Shown here: positions 47,801 to 59,559 of the stretch, one piece after another
How positions within the stretch are numbered: the first letter of the stretch is position 1
Layout of the letters: each line of letters opens with the position of its first letter
Source of the DNA: Gymnorhina tibicen
Lineage: Eukaryota > Chordata > Aves > Passeriformes > Artamidae
Assembly: GCA_013399875.1 (NCBI GenBank)
Contig: VXAZ01006790.1
Location: 372,001-436,000, forward strand
Length of the DNA: 64,000 nt
Direction of reading: 5' to 3'
Notes under the pieces: model-generated
Database searches by the model: none
Told to the model about the DNA's origin: nothing
The model's input: the letters and a program-made list of their open reading frames with translations, nothing else
Program-made: the position numbers and the translations under genes

Positions 47801-50800
47801 TTTTTAAAATTAAATTTCCTCCAAAGAAAAATATTTTTTGTTAGTGGTCCCTAAGGCTTCCTAAGAAGAAATTTCTGCCATACCCAAAATTAAAGAAAAG
47901 GACTATTCTGTTTTAGCCTTGTTATCCATTATCTTATCTCAGAAATCTATCACTACCAGAGTGCTTTAGCTGCCTTTTAAACTTAGGGAGTAAGGAGACA
48001 AATTCTCTAAATTAACACTTCAAAGGAGTTGGTTTATGTCAAACGACACACAGTTTGCACAGCACTTAACCCATGCATTTTCCCGACTTCTAGAGCTTTT
48101 TCCCTGAAAATCATTATGGAAAGTGTTGAAGTAGCAACTTCTGACATTGATATGTTTCAAAGTGCCTCCAACAGCACGTGGAAAGTCTGAGAAGCTTCCA
48201 GCTGCTTGGTATATATGTTAAAAATTGTAGACTTTGTCATGTTCTCCTGTTTTTGCAGTGAGAATGCCCTCGAGGCAATTTAGAACATCTGCTGTGAACA
48301 CATGAAACCCTTCCCTCTGCAGCCAGCTTGCCACTCGGTTTAATGGAGCCAAGATACCAGGCTTGGGTGGTTGAGCCAGGCACAGCTTGGACAACCATCA
48401 GTGTGAAAATCAGCGAGTCAACAAACTTTCAGAATGAGAAAAATGAGAGAATCAAACAGAGAAATTAATGTCACAATTAAAAAAAACCCAAAACCACATA
48501 TAATTTTGTGTTGCTGTTGTTGCAGCAGCACTGCAGAATTTATAGCTAATCAAGCCATAAACCACAAGGTAACATTAATCAGCTTGCCAGCCCTTGCTTA
48601 TAAAGAACTGCATTTAAAATTGCCCTCATTTCTTTTCCTGAAAAGCCCCAAGATCCTGATTATCCTGTTCAGTGACTGTCTGTATAAAACAGTTTTGCTA
48701 GCTTGCCATTGAGCCACCCTTTTTCAGTTTCTTGTACAGTAACAATGCAGCTGTAGATGAGTGCTGATATCACTTCTTTTCTTTTTACTTCCCTTAAAAA
48801 TTTTGTTGTTAATGAACTGTTAAAACTCTTGTTTGGTTCATTCCTACTTAAAATTAGTAATAGCTGTAGGTTAATGACAGTTCAGAAATCAGTAATGTTG
48901 AGCAGCACCCCAATTCTGTACTCTAATTTACCAGTTCTGTTGTTCTCTCTGTTCTGGCTCCACAGTTTGAAGGAAGATCTGTGAGAAGTCCAGTCAGACC
49001 AGTGTAGTTTTGTTGTGCTAATGACCTTTCTCTGAAGCAAACAACAGAAAAATATAGTCTAGGTTATGCTTATGATTGAACCACTATGGGAATTTGGTCC
49101 TACTGCTGCTAATAGCAAATCATGCTGGAACTGGTCAAGGACCTTAATTTCACTAGAAGCTGCTTCTGGTTTTAGGCATATTTGGAAAAAAAACCCCAAA
49201 TTCTCAGGATCCATAAACTAACCACACATTTGTTTTTTTTGTTTTTTATCCTTTGCTGTATGAACAGGATGGGTAGATACTGAATTTAGAAGGAAAAGGA
49301 TTTTGTAAAGCGGTATCATCTCCTAGCAGCTCTGTCATGCATGCAGGATGCCCATGGACTCTGGAGAAACATCTGCATTTTAACTTAGGCCACTTTCTCC
49401 TCCAAACGAAACATTATCTCCCATCACCTAACACAGAGTACTGATATCCTGCCTCCTATTTTCCAGGCTCTCCTTTAATTACTTGTTGGGATGTCCTTGT
49501 GCTATAGTACCTTTTACTTTTCCTCTGGTCAGACTGGTCAGCAGCATTCTTGGGCAGAAAAACAAGGAGCAGGAAAAACACTTGGTACTTTCTTAGTAAG
49601 AAATGTCTTCAATAAGACATTCACTAGCAAGGAAATTTGAAGAGGATTGAGCAGTGTTTTCCAGCATTTCCTTCTAGTGTGTCCTAGAGCTGCTCTGCAG
49701 TGTTTCCATCCATAAGCCACCACTCTTCACTCTTCAGCATACCCTGATTTTTATATGGCTTCATATTTCCCAGAATTTATCAGACGGCTGATGGCAAGAA
49801 AGGATGTTGCAAAAGTCGCACTGCAAGCACTCTACCAAATGGAAAAAAACAGGACTGGAAGCCTGTTCCCTTATGGATGTTTCACTTGAGACTTGGTCAC
49901 AATTATTTTAGGAGGGAAAACATCATACACTAAATATATTTAATTATTTGGATCTTTTCCTGCTTTGGACAGATTGTGACAATCTTACATAAACACTGGC
50001 ACCAAGTATTAGGGCAGTCTGATTTTTGACCCAGATCTGATTATTTTGCAGCACACACAACTGCGCTTCCAGTGGAAGATTCCCCCATGTCAAGTTTCTA
50101 AACAGGGTAAATAAAGCCATCTGTTGTGGAAGCAGGATTTTTAAATTATATGCCCTGTTAACCACTGTTTTGCACACTGAACTATTCATGTCTAAAGAAA
50201 CAACCTTGTGCCTTTATAAAAGGAATTCTGCTCTCCTGATCTACACATTTCTGGGCCAGATATCAGATGGCTAAATTAACCTTTATTCTTCTTAGATTTA
50301 CTTCTATCAGACGGATTTCAGTCTTCTCCCTTTCCACTGACCTCTTGTGTTTCTTTCTGCTTCCTACTTTCTCTTGAGCTCTATTACAAATATAATTGCA
50401 ATGAATGTTTTACAAAAATAGGTAACCAAATGAATATTTAAAAATATAAATATGTTACACATTTTATATCTGGTAAAGTAATTAAAATATCTCTTATGAA
50501 AAAGATCTTATCAGCCTCTATCCAGTGTGAACATCATCTCTGCAGAGATGAGCGAGGAGCACTTAATGTAAGTAAAGGGGAATTTCCATGGTAAGAATAC
50601 ACATGGTTTCCCCCAGATCTTTCAGTAAGAGTTTAAGAGAAACATTTTTCCTCATAGGTAAGTGCATTTGAAGACTCCACTTGTTTAGCTAAATTGTTGT
50701 TGAATCAGCAAGAGGTTAAATTGCTATTTCCAGGACTATTCTGCTCTCTGCACTCCCCTTAGTCATGAAGAGAAATAGTTCTTGTTAGAAAAGAGGGGAG

Positions 50801-53000
50801 TGAACAGAAATTTCTGCTGCAAATTAGCACATGGAAGGAACATTGTGTGCTGTTTCATGTTATCATTTCAGGGGTCCATATGGGTTACTTTAATAGGGCT
50901 TAATATTTGTCCTCTTTTTATTCTTATAATAACAGATACACCAGGCTAGACACTGGAGTCTCCTTAAGGAAATTGGGGCACCATCTGGATTCATGCCAGC
51001 TAACATTCTGCTCAGTTGGCTCTAAGCCTTAGAAAAGTTCAAATATATATATAGTTCAAGTTTTAAATTCTTCTGCATGGTTTATTATATATTTTTTTAT
51101 TTTTGTGGTGGTGTCTTGCCCTGTTAGTCTACTGCAAGGCTTTAGGGTCCTTGGTGATTTTGGGATTACGAACTCTGCCAGTCATGTGATTTGCAAACAT
51201 GAGGTTAAATCCATAGAGCAGTAGCGTGGGTAACACTTACATAAAAATATACATACATTTAAATAATATGTGTAATTTGCTGATGTAGAAGGCAGTGCTG
51301 TATCTCACATTTCAAATTCTAATTTTCAGCAGTTTGCTACGATTGAAGCATTTGCTTTGATGACTTTAAAATATCATGTATCTATAGAGATGAACAAGAC
51401 ATATAGCTCATCTTGTCTATGTTTCAGTAAAGCACAAGCTTCCATATTTACCCTGATACCTCTGTGTTAGAAATATCAAACACCCTAATTGAGGTTGGAC
51501 AGCCTAATTTATGTTCTTTTTTTAATAGTCACTATTGTCCTAACATATCTCTCCCAGCATTGCTTTTAAGATAAAGCTTTGAATACTCCACAGTTAATTT
51601 GAGCTTGTTTGACTGGTCAATTACCCTTGCTGTTAAAAATTTGTGCTTGCTATCTACAGTTACTTTATTTAAACCCTCACTTTATGTCATATCTATTAAT
51701 GAAAATACAGTTTTATGTGGAAAATTAGAAACTGGAAAAGCTGCAAGAAATAATGAAGAAATGGTCTGGAAGAGACCTGAGGTGAGATTTAGAAATTTCT
51801 GAATCTCAGAGCTGGCAAGAACCAAACCATCACTTTTCCTCTGAACCAAGTAAGTTAAAACATTTCTATTTTTTTTTTTTAACCCAGTGAATTAAAAAGG
51901 CACAAATTGGTATCTTTAGAGTGGATTGGTTTATATTGTAGGTACCCTCACTGATTTCTGTTTTAACTTAAAGATCATTTCAGGATGAAATACACAGGTT
52001 TTTTTACAGTATAATCTTTCAAATTGATAATTTCAGAGAGGACAGATCTAAAAAACCCAGTATCTTGATAAAAAGTACAGCCAAATGTTCTGATTTAATT
52101 AGCTATAAAGAAGTGGTTAAAATGCAAACAGAAAAATGGCTAAATTATTTGCCATGTTAATATATTATTCCTTCTCATATTCTTTCTCTCTGTAACTTTG
52201 CTTTTGTTTTTAGCTAAAGGCTTAATCCTGCGGCTTTTAAAATAGCAAATTACCCCCAAGATCAAATGAGATCCTGAGGGAAGTATTTAAAAAGAAGAGA
52301 AACGAGGATATTTATCCTTCTTGCCATTTGGCAACTAACTCAAATATCTAAATTAGGAGAATGTTTCCCCTCAGTTTATCATATGACTGATAGAGAGAGG
52401 ACATTGCAGTAGACAGTCCACAATGCTAAACTAAGTTCTTGCAAGGAAGAGTCTTTTGAAGGTCCTACATCTTTTGCCCTAGACAGCATAAATAGTGTAC
52501 AGATGTAAAGGATTTAAATTTAGGTGATAATAGCAGCTCTGAGGAATACTGATGGGCTTCTGAACAAGTAAACATCAGCTGATAGCAAACAGAACAGCAA
52601 TTTGACATATGGACATTTAATCCAGGACTGCTAAATATTTCTTATTCTGTGTCTTGACGAATAAATTAGTCCTAAGTAGATATGATTGAACCCAGCCATT
52701 TCTAGGCACTTAATACTATTTAAAAAAATCCACTGAAAATCTAGATAGTGAACATTTGATAATTTATTAACATGGCCTTAATTCTGTCTTCTTTTTCTTC
52801 ACATAATTTTTGTACCAGGTTATATTAATAAATAATTTACCGTGTGCATGAGGGACTGAAGGCATCTCAAGAAAAATCTCATTTCCATAGAGCTGAGATG
52901 CTCTAGATTTAGTAACATTTTGTATTTCTTTTTCCTCTTTGCCTCCTCTCTGTTTCTAAGTCACCACTAGGTTTAGACTATTTTTGAGCTTTTTGAGGAA
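44820..53000. other. AT-rich non-coding DNA
   Basis: No gene or named mobile element was recognised in this 8-kb stretch. It contains the polypyrimidine tract at 47679-47723. Open frames are short and unremarkable; a four-triplet Gly-x-y run near 45600 was considered and rejected as a collagen exon. Confidence 0.45.
47679..47723. repeat. homopyrimidine tract
   Basis: About 45 bases of C and T on the plus strand, with a single G. Such tracts can form triplex DNA in supercoiled templates. No gene is nearby to give it a role. Confidence 0.85.
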
Positions 53001-53032
53001 ACATGAACTCTTGTCCTCTGGGTTGTTTTCAG

Positions 53033-53204
53033 GTAGCATGGTTTACTGTAGCCCTGGAAACGGTCCAACGACCATCCAGAGTGCAGATTTCCCTTCTTTC
53101 TTCTAATAAAATGTACAGCAAAAGGGGCCAACTTTTCCACAGCGTGTCAGAATGGCAGCTAGCAGTTCTATACCGGCTCTTAAATGGAAGGATTTTGTTT
53201 GCAG
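53033..53204 (+). other. splice-bounded open frame, candidate internal exon
   Basis: The acceptor GGGTTGTTTTCAG ends at 53032 and a donor CAG|GTACAG starts at 53205. Between them lie 172 bp open in one frame for 57 codons. The interval includes several CpGs, unusual for this AT-rich region. The peptide runs VAWFTVALETVQRPSRVQIS ... SEWQLAVLYRLLNGRILF and ends in a hydrophobic patch. No family is recognised. An (AT)n microsatellite begins 26 bp past the donor. It is a plausible exon or a coincidence. Confidence 0.2.
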
Positions 53205-53229
53205 GTACAGCCCTTAGGACTTACACTTT

Positions 53230-53287
53230 GTATATATATATATATATAACTTAAAGTATATGGGAAGTGTATGTATATATATATATT
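53230..53287. repeat. paired (AT)n microsatellites
   Basis: Two TATATA runs (53231-53248 and 53272-53286) separated by a short spacer containing TTAAAGTATATGGGAAGTG. Confidence 0.85.
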
Positions 53288-53289
53288 TT

Positions 53290-56200
53290 TAAAGTATTTA
53301 CTTTTTCCCCCCTTTTTCCAGTTTTCTCCTTTTTTCTATTGACAGGTTGTAGCCCTCTTCTGAACTTTTGCTTTGTGGCAAATATGCTGCAAAACCAGCG
53401 CAGTGACTCAGAAAATGCAATGAATACATGATTTATTAAACTTTACAAGGATGGACTCACAGGAAACCAGATTTACTCCCCCTTGAACCAGTTTTCTAAA
53501 TTCTAGGAATACAGTTATAATGCAAAATATAATAGTTGGAACTTAGTAGGTTTAAGTGTTTATTTTTCCCTTTAGGACAGTAATCAATTTTTTGGTGTTT
53601 CTTTATATACTCCTGAGCACAATGGTCAAGATATAAAGCTCCTACATGAACCTAAATGCAAGTAACGGTTTCCAGGTAAATGTTAAAATTGATTATATTT
53701 TAGTCCTTGGAAATTGTGTAAAACAGCACACTGGTTTAAGCAGACATTTTCTGGAGAGGGGACAGCTGTAAGACAGTTGTAACCTCTCCCTTCTTCTCCT
53801 GTTTTCTTGTCATGATGATAAGAACTTCCACCATCTTTGGAAAGCTCTGCCACTTCTCTCATTTCCAGCCAGTTACTCCTGCTAGCAGGAACAGGAATAA
53901 AACTGGTACACAACACAGCTGGCAGGTCTCCCTGCTAGGATCCACTCCCATCATCTTGGGCATCAAGAATTACATCCTCCACTTTCATGTGGTGTCTTCC
54001 TCCTTTTCCTGCAAGGCTGTGCCCATTTTGAAGGAATAACTTGATCTAATGCATTTTTCATCATCAATAGCAGTTTTTTATGGCAGCAGCGAATCCTTTC
54101 CAATGACATCTGCAGTAAAATATAACAGAGAGAGAGAGAGGAAACAATTCAGCAGCTCAGTTACTATTTCTGCTTAGTGTAGATATGGAAAAATATTGGA
54201 AAAATTGGTGGAAGTATTAATGAAAGCCATGTCCCATTAAACTTTTGACCAGACAGGTCAAATATGCCAAGCTGCTGGACATTCACACCAGCAAATTAAT
54301 CATCCCAGGAAACATTTACTTCAGATTTGCGGAGATGTGTGATTTTCAGTTTAACTATAGGCCTTTTTCTTTGAATTTCCTACCATTTAAAAAACTGCAC
54401 AAGAACAAGGCCTGTCTGTCACTTCACAAACTGTGTCAACTTACTTTAAGGCTTCCTGTCTCTCACCCTTCAGGCAAGACTTAGTTTTGCATAATTTACA
54501 TTTTTTTATAATTCAGAAACTTTCTGGATGATTTTCCATCATGACTTCAGCTCCTTTGTTGTAAAGGTAACTTTTTACTATGTGACAGAAACATAAACAA
54601 GATCCTATCACAATAAATAGTTACCATGAACTCATCTTGGAAAATGCATTCCAGGAAACAAGTCACTGTAAAAAACAACAAATACTGATGGCATTAAGAG
54701 TGAGAATACAGACAGGGCAGGGATGAAGAATTACAAATAAAAAGTTCCACTGTGCCCTATTTCTTATTAGAAATATTTCAGTTCCTATTAGGTATATTTA
54801 AAGGACTCCAAGCTCAATCATAGAAAAATTCTGAATTTAACATTAGCTATAAAGCTAATAAAGGAGAATGTGTTGAGTTAAAGAATAGCTGGTGACATAA
54901 CTTCTGATGTTCATTTATCGTATCTTTGTGTGATATTAATTTACATGATTTTAAATGTAATGGTTATTAAAAATGCAAGTATGTAATCTATGAAACAAAT
55001 ACATATGTTCCTCTTCCATGTGAAAATTCTAACTTTGATTTGTAGTTATATGTAATAGATCAATACGTACATTGTTCCTGTCCTCCCACTAGATGGATCT
55101 CATCCGTTCTGTTCTTTCTCCCATATGTATTCACATCTGCCATAGTGGGAGGTAACCAGTTTAGAAATGGAGAACAGAACCTTGGACTAAATTATGATCT
55201 CATTTACATCACTCAGTAACAGAGTTACCAGCCCTCCACACAGGAAATCCGTTATAATTGCTACTTGTACCACGCCCTCGCCCTCCCCAATTAGGATTTT
55301 ATTCAGATAACTCACATTATAATATAATTTCTATGTATAAGTACAGAGACACAGGCCAAATGTGTAGTATTATGAGATGCATGGAATTAATTGAAATGTT
55401 ATTTTTAAAATATTGCCTTATGTGTCTCCTGTTGAATATAAACAACCTCATCTTCAAAGTTTCCTTTGAAATTGTAACCTTTTCTGCTTTAATCCCCTTT
55501 TGTCACATAACTTCTCCTATACTGATCAATATTAAGGACAGCTTTGCCACTGTACAAAGTGCATTATAAATGCCATCAATGTTAGTCTCATTCCCCTTTT
55601 TTGCTTTCAGTGAGGAGAGACCTTCACTGAACTATGCATGATGATTTTGTCCAATTTCAGAGTTACTACAGTTAATTGAGAATCCTTTTAAATCTTGAGC
55701 ACCCTGAAAATGGTAGGAAATAGATTATACAGACTGGACAGGTATTGACTTCTTTGGTCCCCTTTGGATAGTTTTAACAGTGTGTCTCTATTTCAGCCTT
55801 AAATTGGAGCAGAGTAGTCATATAAAAGGAAAAATTCCTTCAACAGAAAATGCACAAAAGCATAAACAAATCATTATGTCTGTAGATCCTTTATTATTAA
55901 AATTGAGGGAAGGAAGGGACACACTCAATGTGTCAGTCACCTTGTAGAGAACCTGGATGTTGACAGCAGCAGAATAGTGAAAGCCAGAAATAGAGAGCAT
56001 ACCAAAAAAGATTATTTCTCAGTGGAAAGGCGATTTTCTCCTAAGAACAACCTTTATACTTGCTGTGAAGTTAAAGAATAGCACACAGCAAAAAAAGATA
56101 CCTGATAGCAACCACAACTTGGCTGCTCATAAAACTGCTAACTAAGCACACACAGTATTTGCAGCTCAGAACTGTGCAACTTTCCATAAAAATTTCACTC

Positions 56201-57380
56201 TGTGGGAAACTATGTGTATTGAAATTCATAGAAATGCTTACTCACTGCAAAAATGTTCAATGTCCAAATTAGATGCCCTTCATGAAGCAATCAAATATTA
56301 CAAATTCAGTATTTTTTACATGCCCATTTTGAAATTGACTTTACAGTACACTTGCACTAATTACCAACATTGCCAGACCTCTACCATTAAAAAGAAGTAG
56401 TATGCAAATATTGAGGGTTTTTTTTAAGTGCATGTGCTCAGTCACAACTGGTTACTGAAGGACATATTTTTGTTGACCTTTCTTCCCTTGCAGAAGCTTT
56501 CAGTGGATGTCAGAGAAATATTATCCACATCTCACATGTGGAGCTGGGGAGAATTTGGGTCTGTGGTGAATCCTGGAGTCTTTATAAGGTTCCTGGTGCT
56601 CTCAGGAACTGCATTGTTTCTGTGAAGGACAAGAAAGGCACAGGGGAAGGGGTGACTTTCCTTCATATCACCCCAATCCAGAACCATTTCTGAAGCCCTA
56701 ACACCTGGCATGCTTTCCAAGGCTGCTGAGCCTTTAAGCGAGCCCCAATTGGACATCCAGCATCATGGAGACACCCCAAATTGAGGCTGAGGTCCACCAA
56801 GTCCTTCTGGCCCTTCCAGAAGGTTCTCCCAACACCTGCCCTGGCTTGACTGCACCCAATCAACGATGATAATCTTCAGGTGCGGTTGCAGCACCACAGC
56901 TGGCCCCAGTTAACTCTGCTAATATAACTGTTGCTGCAAAGGAAGGGGGGGGGTCCATTCTGTCCACCTGGGGCTGCTCCCAGTCTCAGTCAGGGTTGGC
57001 TGCTCCAGGAGCAGGTATGGGGAATGCAGGAGCATCTCTTGCCTCCCCGAGGGAAGACCAGCAGCTCGACCTCAACGAGCCCTATGCTGCTGTTGCTCTT
57101 AATTTGTGGTGCTGCCTTGTTGTCACCAAACATGTCAGGATAAATCAAACTAACATTAATATTAGAAGGTAGGCATTGCTTTATTCAGGACATTCGGTGT
57201 GTGTGTGGTCACTCCCCAGTGTGCACACTCACTTTGAAAACTTCTCAATATTTATATGTTTTTAACAAACAAAGAAATTAATGTTCATTGGCTATAAATT
57301 ACACAATTCTGCTCATTAATTAGTATTCTATCTTTTATTGATTTCTCCATTCTCATGCTAATTTGCCCACATTTGCAGTC
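53290..57380. other. AT-rich non-coding DNA
   Basis: No recognised gene or mobile element. An (AG)n run lies at 54127-54141. G+C rises at 56,640-57,110 without a clear CpG island; open frames there carry no recognisable motif. Confidence 0.45.
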
Positions 57381-57382
57381 AT

Positions 57383-57388
57383 TTTATT
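57383..57388 (-). terminator. polyadenylation signal AATAAA
   Basis: AATAAA on the minus strand, only 22 bases past the TGA that ends the open frame at 57652-57410. The position fits the 3' end of a compact transcript from that frame. Confidence 0.35.
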
Positions 57389-57409
57389 ATCTTTTTCTCA
57401 GAGAGTGTT

Positions 57410-57652
57410 TCAGTGCAATTGCTGAATTGACTTTGTTAATTTCTTCTTTATCTCTGGTTTCTGCAAAACGTTCTTGTAGTCCATAAATTCTGCCTTCTTT
57501 TGTGTGCAGTTCTCGGCAATACATCTCTCCCCCAGGTTTTGCGCTTTGACACATACCAAGGCTGGTTTAGCAAAACTTGGTTTCAGTAGTTTTCCCAAAC
57601 CGTGTTCTAACAATAGCGGCTTGTGGAAAAACCTTTGCTACGTGCCGGTCAT
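57410..57652 (-). pseudogene. small minus-strand frame with one in-frame stop; unidentified gene or pseudogene
   Basis: On the minus strand an ATG at 57652 opens a frame broken once, by TAG at codon 5 (57640-57638). It then stays open for 75 codons to a TGA at 57410. The protein-like part is basic and helical in look. It includes LLEHGLGKLLKPSFAKPALV, then a Cys-x9-Cys spacing (CVKAQNLGERC) and a Lys-rich C-terminal end (KPEIKKKLTKSIQQLH). AATAAA follows 22 bases after the stop, and a GC island with an X-box lies just upstream on the same strand. Three readings fit: a small gene disabled by a nonsense change; an exon with its acceptor at that TAG (CACGTAG, with a poor pyrimidine tract); or chance. 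I do not recognise the family. Cys-x9-Cys alone is too little to call a mitochondrial CHCH protein. Confidence 0.3.
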
Positions 57653-57728
57653 AGTGAAAAAATCACACTACTTATGATGAATTAACAAAGTTAATTAGAA
57701 AAGGTGATTTAAAAGAATCGGCTAGAGA

Positions 57729-57990
57729 AGTGAAGCACCGGCTGCCGCGGCCAGCCCCGGGTGCCGGGCGGATTGGGGTTGCCAGGCAACCGGCGGGACC
57801 GACCGTGCCGGGCCTGGGCCGGGGATAACTTAAAAACCAAAACAAAAAAACCGCAGCCAAACCCAACAAAAACCCCAGAAAAAACATCAAACCACACGTT
57901 CGATGAGTGCCCCGAGGGCCACTGTGCTGCCCGTGGTGGCCGTGCCCACCCACCTGAGGGCTCGGGGCAGTGCGGGTTGCTTTCAGGGCA
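57729..57990. promoter_or_regulatory. small GC/CpG island, candidate promoter
   Basis: About 100 bp at 57,729-57,830 carry roughly a dozen CpGs, after which an A/C-rich spacer separates a second CpG-containing block at 57,890-57,990. Nothing else in the window outside the LTR at 11.7 kb has this density. It contains the CCAAT/X-box pair listed separately. It lies 75-340 bp upstream of the minus-strand ATG at 57652, suiting a promoter for that frame. A plus-strand transcript is equally possible. It could also be a fragment of a GC-rich repeat. Confidence 0.45.
57772..57790. promoter_or_regulatory. inverted CCAAT box next to RFX X-box palindrome
   Basis: ATTGG at 57772-57776 (CCAAT on the minus strand) is followed after one base by GTTGCCAGGCAAC at 57778-57790. 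That is a perfect palindrome around a central A. It matches the X-box consensus bound by RFX factors, which drive ciliary genes among others. CCAAT is the NF-Y site, and NF-Y and RFX sites are often paired in promoters. The sequence match is direct; binding is inference. Confidence 0.55.
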
Positions 57991-58619
57991 TGCCTTTGAG
58001 GCATTTACGTGATAACGCTTCAAAATATTTAAATATTTGTAAAAGTTGCGGGCTTTGGCTGCTGGATAGAAACCTTCGGGCTTGAGACTTTGATGGAATA
58101 GTTGCATAGAAACAAATGAAGATTTAATTTTACCTCCTCACAGAGGAGTTCAGGAGAACACTCAGGGGCTGCTTGCCCCCCTAAGACTCCACTCCTCACT
58201 AGTGGAAAAAGCTTTCTTGGTGACCGTGTTGTCTGGGTGCCTGAGCATTTTATTTCTGTGCCCATGACTAAGAAAAGTTAGAGCTGACACTTTCCTTTTA
58301 CCTGCAGGAGACTGCAGTGGAATGACAAAACTGTGCTACAAAACAGTGTTATTGTGTATTTATCTTGTGAAGTTATGAGTAATGATAAGTGATGCTCTCA
58401 CTGCAGTGCTGGTTTGGGTGTTCCTCGGGAGGTGGTGGGGCTTGGTGTGGCAGTGCATTCCCAAGGGATGGCACAGTGCTCTGGTGGGGCTGATCACCTG
58501 TGCTTCTTCTGAATCCCTCACACAAACCCTTCTGTGACTGCTAGGGGGCTGACTCAGATGGTGGTGTCAAGGAATAAACTTGTTTCACAAGAGGAAAAAT
58601 AAAGCAAGATATTTAATGC

Positions 58620-58935
58620 ATATATGTATCTCAAAGGCAAGTGTCAAGAGGATGGTGCCAGGCTCTTATCAGTCATACCCAGTTACAGGACAAGGAGCAA
58701 TGGCCATAAACTAAACCACGAGAAGTTGCACCTCAGCATGAGGAAGAGCTCTTGACATTGAATGTGGCAGAGCACTGGAACAGTCTGCCCTGGGAGGGTG
58801 TGGAATCTCCCTCTCTGGAGACATTCTAAACCACCTGTGCCACTTGCTCCAGGTGACCTTGCCTTGGCATGGGGATTGGACTGGGTTATCTCCAGAGGTC
58901 TGTCTCGACACTAATGATGCTGTGATTCTGTGAAA
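58620..58935 (+). mobile_element. CR1 LINE 3' fragment
   Basis: Blocks in order are GTCAAGAGGATGGTGCCAGGCTC, GGACAAGGAGCAATGGCCATAAACTAAACCACGAGAAGTTGCACCTCAGCATGAGGAAGA, GCACTGGAACAGTCTGCCCTGGGAGGGTGTGGAATCTCC, and GATTGGACTGGGTTATCTCCAGAGGTC, ending in the tail TGTGATTCTGTGA at 58935. This is a plus-strand avian CR1 3' end of about 300 bp with moderate divergence. Confidence 0.9.
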
Positions 58936-59029
58936 TTATTCAGGGGCAATCACTGGCCACCTGCTGTGTGCAGGCTGAAGCACACAGATTTCTGAGGAAA
59001 AGATGGCAAAACCTCCAAAACCCCCTGTT

Positions 59030-59300
59030 TTCTCTCTTACTGCTAAGCACGCTGTTACATGATATGGAATATCTAGCTAGTGCCATCTGCCTGGTTGTGT
59101 CCCCTCCCGGCCTACTGCACTCCCTCCTCCAGTCTGGTCACTGGTGAGGCAGAGTGACAAAGAAAAGGCCTCAATGCTGCTCAGCAGAAGCACCAACATC
59201 ACTGTGTTACCAGAACTGTTTTGGTCAACAGTCTAACCTACAGCACTGTATGAGCTGCTGTGAAGGAAACTAACTGTGCTCTAGGCAGGCCCAGCTGTTC
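59030..59300. mobile_element. dispersed avian LTR-type repeat fragment
   Basis: The order of TCTCTTACTGCTAAGCACG, GATATGGAATATC, CTGGTTGTGTCCCCTCCCGGCC, GTGACAAAGAAAAGGCCTCAATGCTGCTCAGCAG, AACATCACTGTGTTACCAG, TACAGCACTGTATGAGCTGCTG and GAAACTAACTGTGCTC matches a repeat widespread in birds. I associate it with ERVL-type elements; the family name is from memory and uncertain. There is no open frame of retroviral type. Confidence 0.55.
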
Positions 59301-59391
59301 GGGTTCTGGAAATTTCCACAGGTGGTGGATCCTCTCTGAGCAGGTCTATCCACTTTGCCAGGGTCTATCCACTCCCACTGTGAAATTCCAA

Positions 59392-59408
59392 TTTTTTTTT
59401 TTTTTTTT
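59392..59408. repeat. poly(T) run
   Basis: Seventeen consecutive T. It lies between the dispersed LTR-type fragment and the CR1 relic, and may mark an old insertion boundary. Confidence 0.9.
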
Positions 59409-59559
59409 GCATGCAATGGGAGTTTCCATTGTTGCAGGCAGTATTTGTTGCTTGTCCTTTCTCTGATTGTCTTGGGGAGGACTAAGGAGCCATGTCTTCT
59501 CCACAGCCATGCTATAGGCTGCTGAGAGCAGTAGCAACACCCTCCTCTTACAAGCTTCC

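Noticed and set aside
57761..58107. Open frames of 83-132 codons across the GC island on both strands
   Set aside because: GC-rich, stop-poor sequence makes long frames likely. None has a recognisable motif, and the A/C-rich spacer inside encodes low-complexity residues.
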